This document shows, one piece after another, positions 20,292 to 29,456 of a stretch of 64,000 bases of DNA. The DNA lies in NCBI RefSeq assembly GCF_011388195.1, contig NZ_CP049990.1, positions 992,001 to 1,056,000 on the forward strand, given 5' to 3'. Each line of letters begins with the position of its first letter. Within the stretch, counting starts at the first letter, position 1. This DNA comes from Pusillimonas sp. DMV24BSW_D. GTDB taxonomy: Bacteria; Pseudomonadota; Gammaproteobacteria; Burkholderiales; Burkholderiaceae_B. Made by a program: the position numbers and the translations under genes. The notes under the pieces are model-generated. The model had not been told where the DNA came from. It saw only the letters and a program-made list of their open reading frames with translations, and did not search any database.

Positions 20292-20738
20292 TTACTTGAC
20301 GATGGTTAAACGTGGCCGCTTAGGATCGTCATCCGGACCGTCGTCTTTGTGATCAGTGACAGGTGTTGCTTTTGTTTCACCTGTGTTGTCAACAGTTTCC
20401 TCGACGCTGCCGGGGTAAGGGGCCGAAGGTTCCACTTCGAACCCCATGCCGGCCCCGGTTTCCCGTGAATAAATGGCGGCAACTGCAGAAACCGGAACAA
20501 AAATATGTTCCGTTACCCCGCTGAAGCGTGCCTGAAATTCAATATATTCGTTACCCAAGACCAACGCATTGGTGGCCAATGTACCGATGTTCAAGGTAAT
20601 TTGACCGTCGTGAATATGCGCTTTGGGCACAACTGTATTGGCGTCGACTGAGACGACAATTTGTGGCGTATAACCGTTGTCGGTGCACCATTCGTGTAGT
20701 GCGCGGATTAAATAGGGTTTGGTCGACGTTTCAGGCAT
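20292..20738 (-). CDS. sspB: ClpXP protease specificity-enhancing factor SspB
   Basis: 148 residues. SspB tethers ssrA-tagged and other substrates to ClpX. The folded domain shows 'KPYLIRALHEWCTDNGYTP', 'NIGTLATNALVLGNEYIEFQ' and 'ARFSGVTEHIFVPVSAVAAI'. A flexible acidic linker follows, and the last residues 'PKRPRLTIVK' are the ClpX-docking tail. It is 6 bp downstream of sspA, the classic pair. Confidence 0.95.
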   Translation of the reverse strand: MPETSTKPYLIRALHEWCTDNGYTPQIVVSVDANTVVPKAHIHDGQITLNIGTLATNALVLGNEYIEFQARFSGVTEHIFVPVSAVAAIYSRETGAGMGFEVEPSAPYPGSVEETVDNTGETKATPVTDHKDDGPDDDPKRPRLTIVK

Positions 20739-20744
20739 AACTTT

Positions 20745-21353
20745 TTAACGGCGCATAACCTTTTCCGACGGGGTCAGTGCTTCTATGTACGCAGGTCGCG
20801 AAAAGATGCGTTCAGCATATTTCTGGATGGGGGCGGCGTTCTTGGGTAATTCTATACCGTAATGATCGAGGCGCCATAACAAAGGGGCAATGGCGACGTC
20901 GAGCATCGAAAACTCTTCGCCCAGCATGAACTTGTTCTTGATGAGCAACGGCGCCAATTGCGAAAGCCGCTCGCGAATATTCTGACGTGCATTCTCCAGG
21001 ACTTTTTCGTCGGCGGGAGCACGGTTTTCCAGCGTTGAAACATGGATGAACAATTCTTTTTCGAAATTGAACAAGAACAAACGAGTACGTGCGCGCATGA
21101 CCGGGTCGGCCGGCATGAGCTGGGGGTGCGGAAAGCGTTCGTCGATGTATTCGTTAATGATGTTGGATTCGTAAAGCACCAAATCGCGTTCGACCAGAAT
21201 AGGCACCTGGCCGTAGGGATTCATGACCGAAATATCTTCGGGTTTGTTGTAGAGATCGATGTCACGGATTTCGAAGTCCATGCCTTTTTCGAACAGCACG
21301 AAGCGGCAGCGTTGTGAAAAAGGGCAAGTCGTTCCGGAGTAAAGCACCATCAT
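20745..21353 (-). CDS. sspA: Stringent starvation protein A SspA
   Basis: 202 residues with a glutathione S-transferase fold: thioredoxin-like N-terminal domain ('YSGTTCPFSQRCRFVLFEKG', 'NPYGQVPILVERDLVLYES') and an alpha-helical C-terminal domain. SspA binds RNA polymerase and alters gene expression in stationary phase and stress. It precedes sspB and lies downstream of petC, the usual betaproteobacterial order. A hairpin in the petC-sspA gap suggests it has its own promoter. Confidence 0.94.
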   Translation of the reverse strand: MMVLYSGTTCPFSQRCRFVLFEKGMDFEIRDIDLYNKPEDISVMNPYGQVPILVERDLVLYESNIINEYIDERFPHPQLMPADPVMRARTRLFLFNFEKELFIHVSTLENRAPADEKVLENARQNIRERLSQLAPLLIKNKFMLGEEFSMLDVAIAPLLWRLDHYGIELPKNAAPIQKYAERIFSRPAYIEALTPSEKVMRR

Positions 21354-21400
21354 GGCGAGGATTCCCCTCTAAAAAAATACGAGCTTAAAAAGACTGCTCA

Positions 21401-21441
21401 GAAAAGGGAAATAGGCGTACCCAATTCAGTTACGCCTATTT
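21401..21441 (-). terminator. Terminator of petABC
   Basis: An 11-bp perfect stem (21409-21419 with 21431-21441) with an 11-base loop, followed on the minus strand by CCCTTTTC. It is about 50 bases past the petC stop. Confidence 0.65.
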
Positions 21442-21490
21442 TCCCATTAAGCCGGCTAAGGCGCCGGGTGGCAAACCGTGTTTGCCGTGT

Positions 21491-22336
21491 TTACTTCACA
21501 TGCTTCCAGTAGGCGGCGTTCAAACGCCAGGCCACGACCAGGAACAGACCGAGGAACAGGAGGACCCAGACCCCAATTTTCTTGCGTAAAAGCTGGTCGG
21601 GTTCGGCCATCCAGCCCAGGAAGTTAGCCAGGTCGGCGACGTCGTTGTCGTATTGAGCCTGTTGTGCGGCACTGGGTGCTTCAAAGATGTGATCAACCAC
21701 TTCTCCGCCCAAGTAGTTCTCAACCGGTTTCGATTCGGTTTCAGAGAAACCTTGTGCGTCGTAACGGGTTGTTTTGTGTTCCCAGCTTGTCTTGCCGTCT
21801 TCCGTCACCTGGTGGATCTCGGTTTTGATGTATTCGATGGGACCTTGACGTTCCCATAATACATTAGGCATTGCCACACTTGGAAATACGGCGTTGTTCC
21901 AGCCGGATAGTTTTGAGGTGTCGCGGTAGAACGTGCGCAGGAAGGTGTACACGTAGTCAACACCTGATGGCCCCAGGTTGGTGGATTTTGCGCGGGCAAT
22001 AACGGACAGGTCGGGCGGATAGGCGCCGAACCAGGCCGTACCATCGGATTTACGCATGGCGACGTTCATAAGGTCGCCCACCTTGTCGCTGGTAAACAGC
22101 AGGTTCTTCTTGATTTCGTCGTCGGTGAGCCCGATGTCGTTCAATCGGTTGTACCGCATGGAGCTTGCGCTGTGGCAGTTCAAACAATAGTTGACGAAGA
22201 GCTTGGCCCCATTTTGTAACGAGGCCATGTTGTTGATTCGATCAGGTGCATGGTCGAGCTCATACGAGCTTCCGGCAGCAACCGCGACGGAACAGGTAAG
22301 AGTAAGAGCCAAGGCACCAAGCAGCTTTTTAATCAT
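21491..22336 (-). CDS. petC: Ubiquinol-cytochrome c reductase, cytochrome c1
   Basis: 281 residues. Signal peptide of about 20 residues, then the haem c motif 'YCLNCHSASSMRY' and the axial methionine region 'MNVAMRKSDGTAWFGAYPPD'. One C-terminal membrane anchor ('VWVLLFLGLFLVVAW') holds it in the inner membrane. It passes electrons from the Rieske protein to soluble cytochromes. It follows petB by 21 bp. Confidence 0.96.
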   Translation of the reverse strand: MIKKLLGALALTLTCSVAVAAGSSYELDHAPDRINNMASLQNGAKLFVNYCLNCHSASSMRYNRLNDIGLTDDEIKKNLLFTSDKVGDLMNVAMRKSDGTAWFGAYPPDLSVIARAKSTNLGPSGVDYVYTFLRTFYRDTSKLSGWNNAVFPSVAMPNVLWERQGPIEYIKTEIHQVTEDGKTSWEHKTTRYDAQGFSETESKPVENYLGGEVVDHIFEAPSAAQQAQYDNDVADLANFLGWMAEPDQLLRKKIGVWVLLFLGLFLVVAWRLNAAYWKHVK

Positions 22337-22357
22337 AATCTTTCCGTGAGTGTAGGC

Positions 22358-23746
22358 TTAGTGAGCGTTAAACGTAATGCGATCCGGCACGGGCTTGAAC
22401 GTGCCAAGACGGCTCCACACAGGCATCAGCAGGAAAAAGCCCAGGTAAATCAGTGTGCCGATCTGGCTCATGATATTGAAAACCGGACTGGGGGCTTGCG
22501 TGCCCAGATAACCCAACACCAGAAAGTTGACGATGAAAATACCGTACAAGTATTTATGCCATGTGGGGCGATAGCGGATTGAGCGCACCGGCGAGTGGTC
22601 CAGCCAAGGCAGGAAGAACAGAATCACCACTGCGCCACCCATGGCGACGACACCCCAGAATTTTGCGTCGATGGTGCGAAGTAAAACCGCAACCACAAGC
22701 AGAATAACTGGGACTGCAATACGCCAGATGCCGCGCAGGTTGCCTTTCAGGAACAAGGCGATGGCACCCAAGACCGATGCGCCGGCCAAAACCCAGGTGA
22801 AGTCATCGGTAATGGCACGCAGCATGGAATAGAAAGGCGTGAAATACCAAACTGGTGCAATGTGCGCCGGCGTTTTCAGGGGGTCGGCTGGAATGAAGTT
22901 GTTGTATTCCAGGAAATACCCGCCCATTTCGGGGGCGAAAAATACGATAAAGGCGAACACAATGAGGAACCCGGCAACGCCCATAATGTCATGGACGGAG
23001 TAGTACGGGTGGAACGGGATACCGTCGAGCGGACGACCTTTGCTGTCTTTAGGCCCTTCCTTGATTTCGACGCCGTCTGGGTTGTTCGAGCCCACTTCAT
23101 GCAACGCGATGATGTGTGCAACGACCAGGCCGATCAGTACCAGAGGGACTGCAATAACGTGGAAAGCGAAGAAGCGGTTCAGGGTGGCGTCGGAAACCAC
23201 GTAGTCGCCGCGGATCCAGATAGCCAGTTCAGGCCCGATAAAGGGAATGGCCGAGAACAGATTCACGATAACCTGAGCGCCCCAGTAAGACATTTGACCC
23301 CAGGGCAACAGGTAGCCCATGAAGGCTTCAGCCATGAGGCACAGGAAAATGGCGACGCCGAAGATCCAGACCAGTTCCCGGGGCTTGCGATAAGAGCCGT
23401 AGAAAAGGCCGCGCAGCATGTGCAGATAAACCACCACAAAGAACATGGAGGCACCGGTGGAGTGCATGTAGCGGATGAGCCAGCCGTAGGGCACTTCACG
23501 CATGATGAATTCAACCGAGTTGAAAGCCAGCGCGGCATCGGGTTTGTAATTCATGACCAGGAAAATGCCGGTCACAATCTGGATAACCAGCACGAGCAGC
23601 GCAAGGGACCCAAAGAAATACCAGAAATTGAAGTTCTTGGGCGCATAGTATTCCGACATGTGCTCTTTGAAGAGTTTCGTAAGCGGGAAACGCTTATCGA
23701 TCCATCCTAAAAGCCCTGTCGTTTCGACGGTTTTGTCACCAGCCAT
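22358..23746 (-). CDS. petB: Ubiquinol-cytochrome c reductase, cytochrome b
   Basis: 462 residues, the undivided cytochrome b of the bc1 complex. The quinol-site motif PEWY occurs as 'HIAPVWYFTPFYSMLR', that is PVWY, and 'LLPWGQMSYWGAQVI' with the paired haem histidines ('MHSTGASMFFVVVYLHMLRG', 'FHVIAVPLVLIGLVVAHI') are clear. Eight membrane helices plus extra C-terminal ones. The PVWY form in place of PEWY is known in several proteobacteria. The gene is between petA and petC. Confidence 0.96.
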   Translation of the reverse strand: MAGDKTVETTGLLGWIDKRFPLTKLFKEHMSEYYAPKNFNFWYFFGSLALLVLVIQIVTGIFLVMNYKPDAALAFNSVEFIMREVPYGWLIRYMHSTGASMFFVVVYLHMLRGLFYGSYRKPRELVWIFGVAIFLCLMAEAFMGYLLPWGQMSYWGAQVIVNLFSAIPFIGPELAIWIRGDYVVSDATLNRFFAFHVIAVPLVLIGLVVAHIIALHEVGSNNPDGVEIKEGPKDSKGRPLDGIPFHPYYSVHDIMGVAGFLIVFAFIVFFAPEMGGYFLEYNNFIPADPLKTPAHIAPVWYFTPFYSMLRAITDDFTWVLAGASVLGAIALFLKGNLRGIWRIAVPVILLVVAVLLRTIDAKFWGVVAMGGAVVILFFLPWLDHSPVRSIRYRPTWHKYLYGIFIVNFLVLGYLGTQAPSPVFNIMSQIGTLIYLGFFLLMPVWSRLGTFKPVPDRITFNAH

Positions 23747-23801
23747 GGAAACGGTTCCTTTAATCTAACTGTGGCGTCTGTATTGTGTATGGAATAAAGC
23801 T

Positions 23802-24449
23802 TTAAGCCTTGTTGTCGTCATCGACACCGATGATGACACTGCTGCCGTCGGCCGAAAATTGGTACGGCGGCACTTCCAGGTTATCGGGCGCCGGTTTGTT
23901 CTTGTAAACACGGCCGGCCAGGTCGAATGTGGAACCATGGCAGGGGCAGAAGAAACCGCCTTCCCAGTCTGCAGGCAGCCCTGGACCCGGTTCCGCAGCC
24001 AATTCAGGCGTAGGTGAACAGCCCAAATGCGTGCAGATGCCAACGGCAACGAAAAGCTCAGGCTTGCGCGAGCGGTACTCGTTTTGCGCGTACGGCGGTG
24101 TGAAGCCGGGGCGTTCCGAGTTGGGGTCGGCCAGTTGACTGTCGTTGTTTTTAAGTTCTTCGACCTGCTGTTCAGTGCGGTGAAGAATCCAGACGGGCTT
24201 GCCGCGCCATTCAACGGTGCGCATTTCGCCCGGTTTAATGGACGAGACGTCGACCTCAACGGGCGCGCCTGCCGCACGGGCTTTTTCCGAGGGTGCGAAG
24301 CTGCCCACAAAAGGTACAGCAGTGGCGACACCGGCAATACCCCCTGCGGCACAGGCGGTGGTCACCCAAAGACGGCGCGACGGATCAGGCGGAAGGTTGC
24401 TTAAATCAACCGTTTCAGCCCCGTCGTGCTGTGACTTATCCTGACTCAT
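23802..24449 (-). CDS. petA: Ubiquinol-cytochrome c reductase, Rieske iron-sulphur subunit
   Basis: 215 residues. The N-terminal region has 'PSRRLWVTTACAAGGIAGVA', a twin-arginine motif and membrane anchor typical of Rieske proteins. The 2Fe-2S ligands lie in 'CTHLGCSP' and 'CPCHGSTFD'. First gene of petABC; the divergent mscL starts 124 bp away. Confidence 0.97.
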   Translation of the reverse strand: MSQDKSQHDGAETVDLSNLPPDPSRRLWVTTACAAGGIAGVATAVPFVGSFAPSEKARAAGAPVEVDVSSIKPGEMRTVEWRGKPVWILHRTEQQVEELKNNDSQLADPNSERPGFTPPYAQNEYRSRKPELFVAVGICTHLGCSPTPELAAEPGPGLPADWEGGFFCPCHGSTFDLAGRVYKNKPAPDNLEVPPYQFSADGSSVIIGVDDDNKA

Positions 24450-24573
24450 TCTTGTATCCTTAATTCATGCCTTACATAAGGCAATAAATTCAACATTTTT
24501 ACCGTATTGAATATTCTACCAACCGCGTATTATAGCGTTAGCCCGATGTCGGGTGAATTCCTGGGAGAGAATA

Positions 24574-25032
24574 ATGAGTAATGGGAAAGGGTTTATTGCC
24601 GAGTTCAAGGCATTTGCGGTGCGGGGAAACATGATTGACTTGGCCGTTGGGGTCATCATTGGCGCCGCATTCGGGAAGATTATCGATTCGCTGGTCAAAG
24701 ACGTCATCATGCCGGTCATTAGTCTGATCCTGGGCGGCAAAGTTGATTTTGCGAACATGTTCTGGGTGTTGAGCGAGCCGCAAGGGTATGCCGGGCCAAG
24801 AACTTACGACGCGCTGGCGGAAGCAGGGGCGAACTTACTGGCCTGGGGTAACTTCATTACCATTCTGATCAACTTCGTGTTGTTGGCGTTGGTTGTGTTT
24901 ATGTTGGTCAAAATGACCAACAAGGCACGCGCTGCAATGAACAAGCCGGAGGAAAAGGCCCCGGCGGCACCGGCTCCTCCTCCGGAAGACGTGGCGTTAT
25001 TGCGTGAAATTCGTGACTTACTGAAGAAATAA
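24574..25032 (+). CDS. mscL: Large-conductance mechanosensitive channel MscL
   Basis: 152 residues from the ATG at 24574 (GGGAGAGA upstream). Opens under membrane tension to release solutes in osmotic downshock. The N-terminal amphipathic helix and first membrane helix '[20 protein letters not shown]' are characteristic; a second helix ('[19 protein letters not shown]') and a cytoplasmic helix '[11 protein letters not shown]' follow. The periplasmic loop is of normal size, and an Ala/Pro-rich linker precedes the last helix. Confidence 0.96.
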   Translation: MSNGKGFIAEFKAFAVRGNMIDLAVGVIIGAAFGKIIDSLVKDVIMPVISLILGGKVDFANMFWVLSEPQGYAGPRTYDALAEAGANLLAWGNFITILINFVLLALVVFMLVKMTNKARAAMNKPEEKAPAAPAPPPEDVALLREIRDLLKK

Positions 25033-25046
25033 ATGCGTTCGGGAAA

Positions 25047-25823
25047 TTAAATGGGGTTGTCCAGGTCAACGAACTCTACCCGGACGCCCCATTTTTTCTG
25101 AATAGCCTCGCCCAAGGCGCGAACGCCGTATCTTTCGGTTGCATGGTGGCCGGCGGCCATAAATGAAACGCCGGTTTCGTTGGCAATATGGAAGTTGGGT
25201 TCAGACGCCTCGCCTGTAATGAATAGATCGGCACCGTGCTCAATTGCCGCGTCAACGAAGTTTTGTGCACCACCCGTGCACCAGGCTATGCGGTTGGGTT
25301 TATGGCTGGGGTTGCCAATCACCAGAGGTTTTCGGCTCAAGACTTTTTCTGTGTCGTCGGCCAGCATCCTCAGGGTTCGGCCTTTGGGGCATTGACCCAG
25401 CCAAACCAGGTTTTCCGGGCCGCATGTAAGGGGGGCGCCTTCTGTGTCGCGCAACGGTTCCAGCCCAAGTTGAAGCCCCAGTTGTGCATTGTTGCCGTAC
25501 TCCGGGTGGGCGTCCAGCGGCAGGTGAAACCCGAAAATGTTCAGATCGTGTGCCAACGCGAGTGCCAGACGCTGTTTTTTTGCGCCTTTAATCACGGGGT
25601 TTTCATTTTTCCAGAACCAGCCGTGATGAACAATGACGGCATCCGCCTTTCGTCGGATGGCTTCCTGAAGCAGTGCCTCGGAGGCAGTGACACCGGTAAT
25701 AATGTGGCTGATTTGCCTTTTGCCTTCCACTTGGAGGCCGTTAGGGCAATAATCTTTAAATCGTTGGACCTGTAAGGTGGCTTCGAGCCATTGAGCCAGG
25801 TCTTGAGTGTTGATTGTTTTCAT
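25047..25823 (-). CDS. Nif3-like dinuclear metal centre protein
   Basis: 258 residues, NIF3/YbgI family, proteins that form toroidal hexamers with a dimetal site; in bacteria they have been linked to GTP cyclohydrolase-like chemistry and cell-wall phenotypes, without a settled function. The signature 'VIVHHGWFWKNE' and later 'HATERYGVRALGE' hold the metal ligands. Its start is only 14 bp from the divergent DegS-like start, and neither has a clear Shine-Dalgarno sequence. Confidence 0.9.
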   Translation of the reverse strand: MKTINTQDLAQWLEATLQVQRFKDYCPNGLQVEGKRQISHIITGVTASEALLQEAIRRKADAVIVHHGWFWKNENPVIKGAKKQRLALALAHDLNIFGFHLPLDAHPEYGNNAQLGLQLGLEPLRDTEGAPLTCGPENLVWLGQCPKGRTLRMLADDTEKVLSRKPLVIGNPSHKPNRIAWCTGGAQNFVDAAIEHGADLFITGEASEPNFHIANETGVSFMAAGHHATERYGVRALGEAIQKKWGVRVEFVDLDNPI

Positions 25824-25837
25824 CTGATTTTGAATTT

Positions 25838-26965
25838 ATGCGTCGATTTTGGTTGCTGTTTGCCCAGACCGTTACAGTGTGCCTGGGGATTCTCTTCATT
25901 ATCAATATATTACGACCCGACTGGCTGCGCGTCGGCGATACAGCTCAGCGTCAAGGATCAGTATCCAATGCTGTGCCGATCGCAAGCTATGCTGACGCCG
26001 TGCAGCGGGCATCGCCTTCGGTTGTGAATATTTATACCAGCAAACGTGTGCTGGAACCGGTTTTGCCTCTGCTCGACGATCCTGAACTAGCTCGTTTGTT
26101 TGGTGATTTGCCCGGTTTTTCCCGCAGTCGCCGCGCGACAACGCTGGGTTCAGGGGTGATTGTTAGCCGGGATGGTTATATTCTTACTAATTATCATGTC
26201 ATTGAATCAGCGGATGCAATCGAGGTGGCATTGGCTGATGGGCGCGTCAGTAAAGCCCGGCTTATTGGTGCCGACCCTGAAACCGATTTGGCTGTACTCA
26301 AAATTGAAGAAGAGGCGTTGCCGCCTATTGTCTGGGCTGATACCGGTGCGGCCCGGGTGGGTGATGTTGTGTTGGCAATTGGTAATCCGTTTGGTGTTGG
26401 GCAAACCATTACAATCGGCATCGTGTCGGCGCTTGGCCGTAATCGGCTGGGCATTAATATGTATGAGAATTTTATTCAAACTGATGCTGCCATTAATCCG
26501 GGAAACTCGGGCGGTGCATTGATCGATACGCAGGGTCGTCTGATTGGTATCAATACCGCCATATACTCGGAAACCGGAGGGTCTTTGGGTATCGGGTTTG
26601 CGATTCCGGCCGGTATTGTCCAGAAAGTGTTTGAAGACATTGTGAAGCAGGGCTTTGTCACGCGGGGTTGGATCGGCGTTGAGCCGCAAGATATTACTCC
26701 GGACCTGGCTCAGGCCTTTAGTCTGGCGGCGCAAGAGGGTGTGATCGTGGCGCGTATCGTGTCGCAAAGTCCAGCGGCTGAAGCGGGTTTGCGGGTGGGG
26801 GATATCATTCGTGAAATTAATGGTGAGGCAGTGACAAATACCGCTGGGTTTTTAAGCCAGATTGCCCGGGTCGAGCCGGGGGCGCAGGCGATGTTAGGGA
26901 TACTCAGGGGCGGAAAGGCCCGGCGTATCGAGTTGCAAGTGGCACAGCGCCCCGTTCGCCGATGA
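25838..26965 (+). CDS. DegS/DegQ-like periplasmic serine protease, one PDZ domain
   Basis: 375 residues from the ATG at 25838 ('MRRFWLLFAQ'); an in-frame TTG at 25814 would overlap the neighbour. One N-terminal membrane helix ('TVTVCLGILFIINIL') anchors a trypsin-like domain. The catalytic triad is in 'ILTNYHVIESA' (His), 'DPETDLAVLKIE' (Asp) and 'NPGNSGGALID' (Ser). A single PDZ domain covers about the last 95 residues ('AEAGLRVGDIIREINGEAV'). Anchor plus one PDZ is the DegS/AlgW plan, used to start envelope-stress signalling by cutting an anti-sigma factor; whether this one does so is inference. Confidence 0.93.
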   Translation: MRRFWLLFAQTVTVCLGILFIINILRPDWLRVGDTAQRQGSVSNAVPIASYADAVQRASPSVVNIYTSKRVLEPVLPLLDDPELARLFGDLPGFSRSRRATTLGSGVIVSRDGYILTNYHVIESADAIEVALADGRVSKARLIGADPETDLAVLKIEEEALPPIVWADTGAARVGDVVLAIGNPFGVGQTITIGIVSALGRNRLGINMYENFIQTDAAINPGNSGGALIDTQGRLIGINTAIYSETGGSLGIGFAIPAGIVQKVFEDIVKQGFVTRGWIGVEPQDITPDLAQAFSLAAQEGVIVARIVSQSPAAEAGLRVGDIIREINGEAVTNTAGFLSQIARVEPGAQAMLGILRGGKARRIELQVAQRPVRR

Positions 26966-27033
26966 TAGCCGCCCGCGTTGCGTCACAATAAGGTGGCTCG
27001 CATAATGAAGCTTGTAAAAACGGAAAGACAAGA

Positions 27034-28497
27034 ATGAACAGATTAAGCCCTGAAACGCTGCTGCAGTTGCCTGAGTCAGTTGACAAGCCGGCCTATGAGC
27101 GCAACTGTGTGCCGATTCGCATCGTGCACTTGGGGGCGGGCGCATTTTTTCGTAGTCACCTTGCAGTTTATACCGATGAGGTCATGAAAAAAGGTGATAC
27201 CCAGTGGGGCATTATGGGGGTAAGCCTGCGCAGCCCCGGAATCGATCGTGCGCTCACACCGCAAAACGGCCTTTATTCGGTGTTGGAGCTTGCAGCCGAA
27301 CAAAGTCGCCTGAGCGTGGTGGGCAGCGTGGTTGAAGTGGTGAGTTTGCCCGACGAGCCTGATCGCGTCCTGCGAACCTTGATTCAATCGCAAATTGCGA
27401 TTGTTTCCATGACGCTGACAGACAAAGGCTACGGTTATGATGCATGCGAAGATTGCTTGAAAACCAATGATCCCGACATTGCCCGCGACCTTCAAAACCC
27501 AAGGCACCCCCGTTCCGCAATTGGGGTGTTGGCTTGGGCGGTGGCCCAGCGAAAACGCCTGGGTTACAAGCCGTTTACTTTAATGAGCTGCGACAACATC
27601 CCGGCGAACGGCAAAGTGCTTCAGCGTGTGCTTGAACAATATATTCAGGTAGTGCAGGATTCACTGGGTGATAAGGACTTGCTACGGTATTTTCTCGACC
27701 AATACGCCTGCCCTTGCACCCTGGTCGACCGTTTAACGCCACCCGTACAGGCAAAAGACATCGATCGGGTTGAGCAAACGTTGGGGGTGCACGATGCCGC
27801 CCCCGTTGTGACGGAGCCTTATTCACTGTTCGTGATGCAAGACTGGTTCAGTAACGACAGGCCGGCTTGGGAAACAGTGGGCGCAGTGGCGACCGCGCAT
27901 GTTTCTTCTTATGAAAAACTGCGTTATCGCTTGTTGGATGCCAGTTATTTGGCTATTGGATACTTGGGTTACTTCGAAGGGTTTGCCACTTTGTATCAGG
28001 CGCATCAGAACCCGGTAATCCGACAGTTTGTGGCGGAACTGATGGATGATGCGGCAGCGACTTTGGGTAAACGTCCTGAGTACGATTGGCGTGTTTTTAA
28101 AGAAGAGTGGCTGCGTCGTTTTGATAATCCTGAATTAAGGGTTGGTACTGCGCAATTAAGAATTGAGACGTCGCATATTCTTATCTATGCCATTGTTCCG
28201 GCTGTGGCGGAGCGCTTACGCCATGGCTTGAGCATCGACCGTCATGCCAAAGTACTGGCTTTGTGGATACGCTGTTTGATGCGCGCATCAGAGGCCGGGG
28301 CTGAGCCGCTTAATGATTTGCGCGCAGGTCTGTTGCTTGAGCGGGTAAATGCGGCAGGGGGGGCGCATGCCGATCCGTATGCGATTGTCGACAACATTCT
28401 TTCGTTCGAAGCCTTATTCGGGGCCAGGCTGTCGAAAGATGCCGAGTTCAAACGAGCGGTGACCGCCGCCTTGCAGCAATCCATGGTTGCGTCATGA
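27034..28497 (+). CDS. Mannitol dehydrogenase/fructuronate reductase-like protein with altered active site
   Basis: 487 residues, long-chain polyol dehydrogenase family (UxuB, UxaB, MtlK type). The NAD-binding N-terminus is 'IRIVHLGAGAFFRSHLAVYT' and 'LMSCDNIPANGKVL' holds the conserved Asn. The usual catalytic pattern K-x4-N-x2-H is here 'RYRLLDASY', so Lys, Asn and His appear as Arg, Asp and Tyr. The rest aligns well, including the following 'IGYLGYFEGF'. Its stop overlaps the waaC start (ATGA). It may act on another substrate or have no oxidoreductase activity. Alignment is by eye from memory. Confidence 0.85.
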   Translation: MNRLSPETLLQLPESVDKPAYERNCVPIRIVHLGAGAFFRSHLAVYTDEVMKKGDTQWGIMGVSLRSPGIDRALTPQNGLYSVLELAAEQSRLSVVGSVVEVVSLPDEPDRVLRTLIQSQIAIVSMTLTDKGYGYDACEDCLKTNDPDIARDLQNPRHPRSAIGVLAWAVAQRKRLGYKPFTLMSCDNIPANGKVLQRVLEQYIQVVQDSLGDKDLLRYFLDQYACPCTLVDRLTPPVQAKDIDRVEQTLGVHDAAPVVTEPYSLFVMQDWFSNDRPAWETVGAVATAHVSSYEKLRYRLLDASYLAIGYLGYFEGFATLYQAHQNPVIRQFVAELMDDAAATLGKRPEYDWRVFKEEWLRRFDNPELRVGTAQLRIETSHILIYAIVPAVAERLRHGLSIDRHAKVLALWIRCLMRASEAGAEPLNDLRAGLLLERVNAAGGAHADPYAIVDNILSFEALFGARLSKDAEFKRAVTAALQQSMVAS

Positions 28498-29456
28498 CCA
28501 AACGAATCCTCATTGTGCGTACGTCTTCATTGGGTGATCTGGTGCATATGTTGCCGGCGATTTCCGATATCGCGGCACACGTTCCCGGCGCTCAAATCGA
28601 CTGGTTGGTCGAGGAGAGCTTTGCTGAAATTCCGGCTTGGCATCCCGCGGTTCATGAGGTTATTCCTGTTGCGCATCGGCGCTGGCGAAAAAGCTGGTGG
28701 TCGGCGCAAACACGCACCGAGCGTGCCGCATTGCGCAAGAATCTGGGCGCACGTCAGTACGACATTGTTCTCGATATGCAAGCGTTGATGAAGTCGGTTT
28801 GGCTGGTACGCCAAACTCACGGTATGCGTCACGGCTTGAATCGAAAATCAGCGCGCGAGCCGCTTGCTTCATTTTTCTACGATGTTAAGCATTCCGTCGA
28901 GTTCTGGCAGCCGGCGGTCATTCGTCAGCGTAAGTTGGCCGCTTCGGTGTTTGGCTACACCTTGTCGGGCGAGCCGGATTTTGGGCTTAAGCAATTTACT
29001 GAAGATAAAAATATCGAACCGTATGCGGTGATCATGCCGTCGGCCAGCCGTGACGACAAACTGTGGCCGACAGACGATTGGCATACGGTTTTTGAGTTTT
29101 TAACGGGGCAAGGGCTGGCATTGCAGCTTCTGGCGGGGAACCCGGCTGAAACCGCGCGTGCGCAGACCTTAGTGGACGGCATGCCCAATGCGCAGGTCCT
29201 GCCAAGGATGTCGCTCACGGAAATTGCACAGCGGCTCGCGCAGGCCCGGGTAATGGTGGGGCTCGATAGTGGGCTTACCCATTTGTCGGCGGGTCTTGGC
29301 CGCCCGACGATTGGTATTTATAAGGCCTCAACGCCTGTGCGCACCCCGCTTCAAGGGAGTGGTTATACGGCCAGTTTGGGCGAGCGCGGACACGCGCCTT
29401 CGGCACAAACAGTGCTGAGTGCGCTCCGGCAGGCATTGGCATCGGAGTTGGTTTGA
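28494..29456 (+). CDS. waaC: Lipopolysaccharide heptosyltransferase I WaaC
   Basis: 320 residues, GT9 family. Adds the first L-glycero-D-manno-heptose to Kdo in the LPS inner core on the cytoplasmic face. Typical elements are 'RILIVRTSSLGDLVHMLPAI', 'DWLVEESFAEIP', 'YDIVLDMQALMKS' and, near the end, 'VGLDSGLTHLSAGLGRPTIG'. It starts inside the stop of the dehydrogenase-like gene and ends inside the TTG start of waaA, so the three are coupled. Confidence 0.95.
   Translation: MTKRILIVRTSSLGDLVHMLPAISDIAAHVPGAQIDWLVEESFAEIPAWHPAVHEVIPVAHRRWRKSWWSAQTRTERAALRKNLGARQYDIVLDMQALMKSVWLVRQTHGMRHGLNRKSAREPLASFFYDVKHSVEFWQPAVIRQRKLAASVFGYTLSGEPDFGLKQFTEDKNIEPYAVIMPSASRDDKLWPTDDWHTVFEFLTGQGLALQLLAGNPAETARAQTLVDGMPNAQVLPRMSLTEIAQRLAQARVMVGLDSGLTHLSAGLGRPTIGIYKASTPVRTPLQGSGYTASLGERGHAPSAQTVLSALRQALASELV

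Noticed and set aside
22862-23710. 282-codon open frame on the plus strand
   Set aside because: It is wholly antisense to petB and its translation is low-complexity Glu/His/Gln-rich with no family resemblance.
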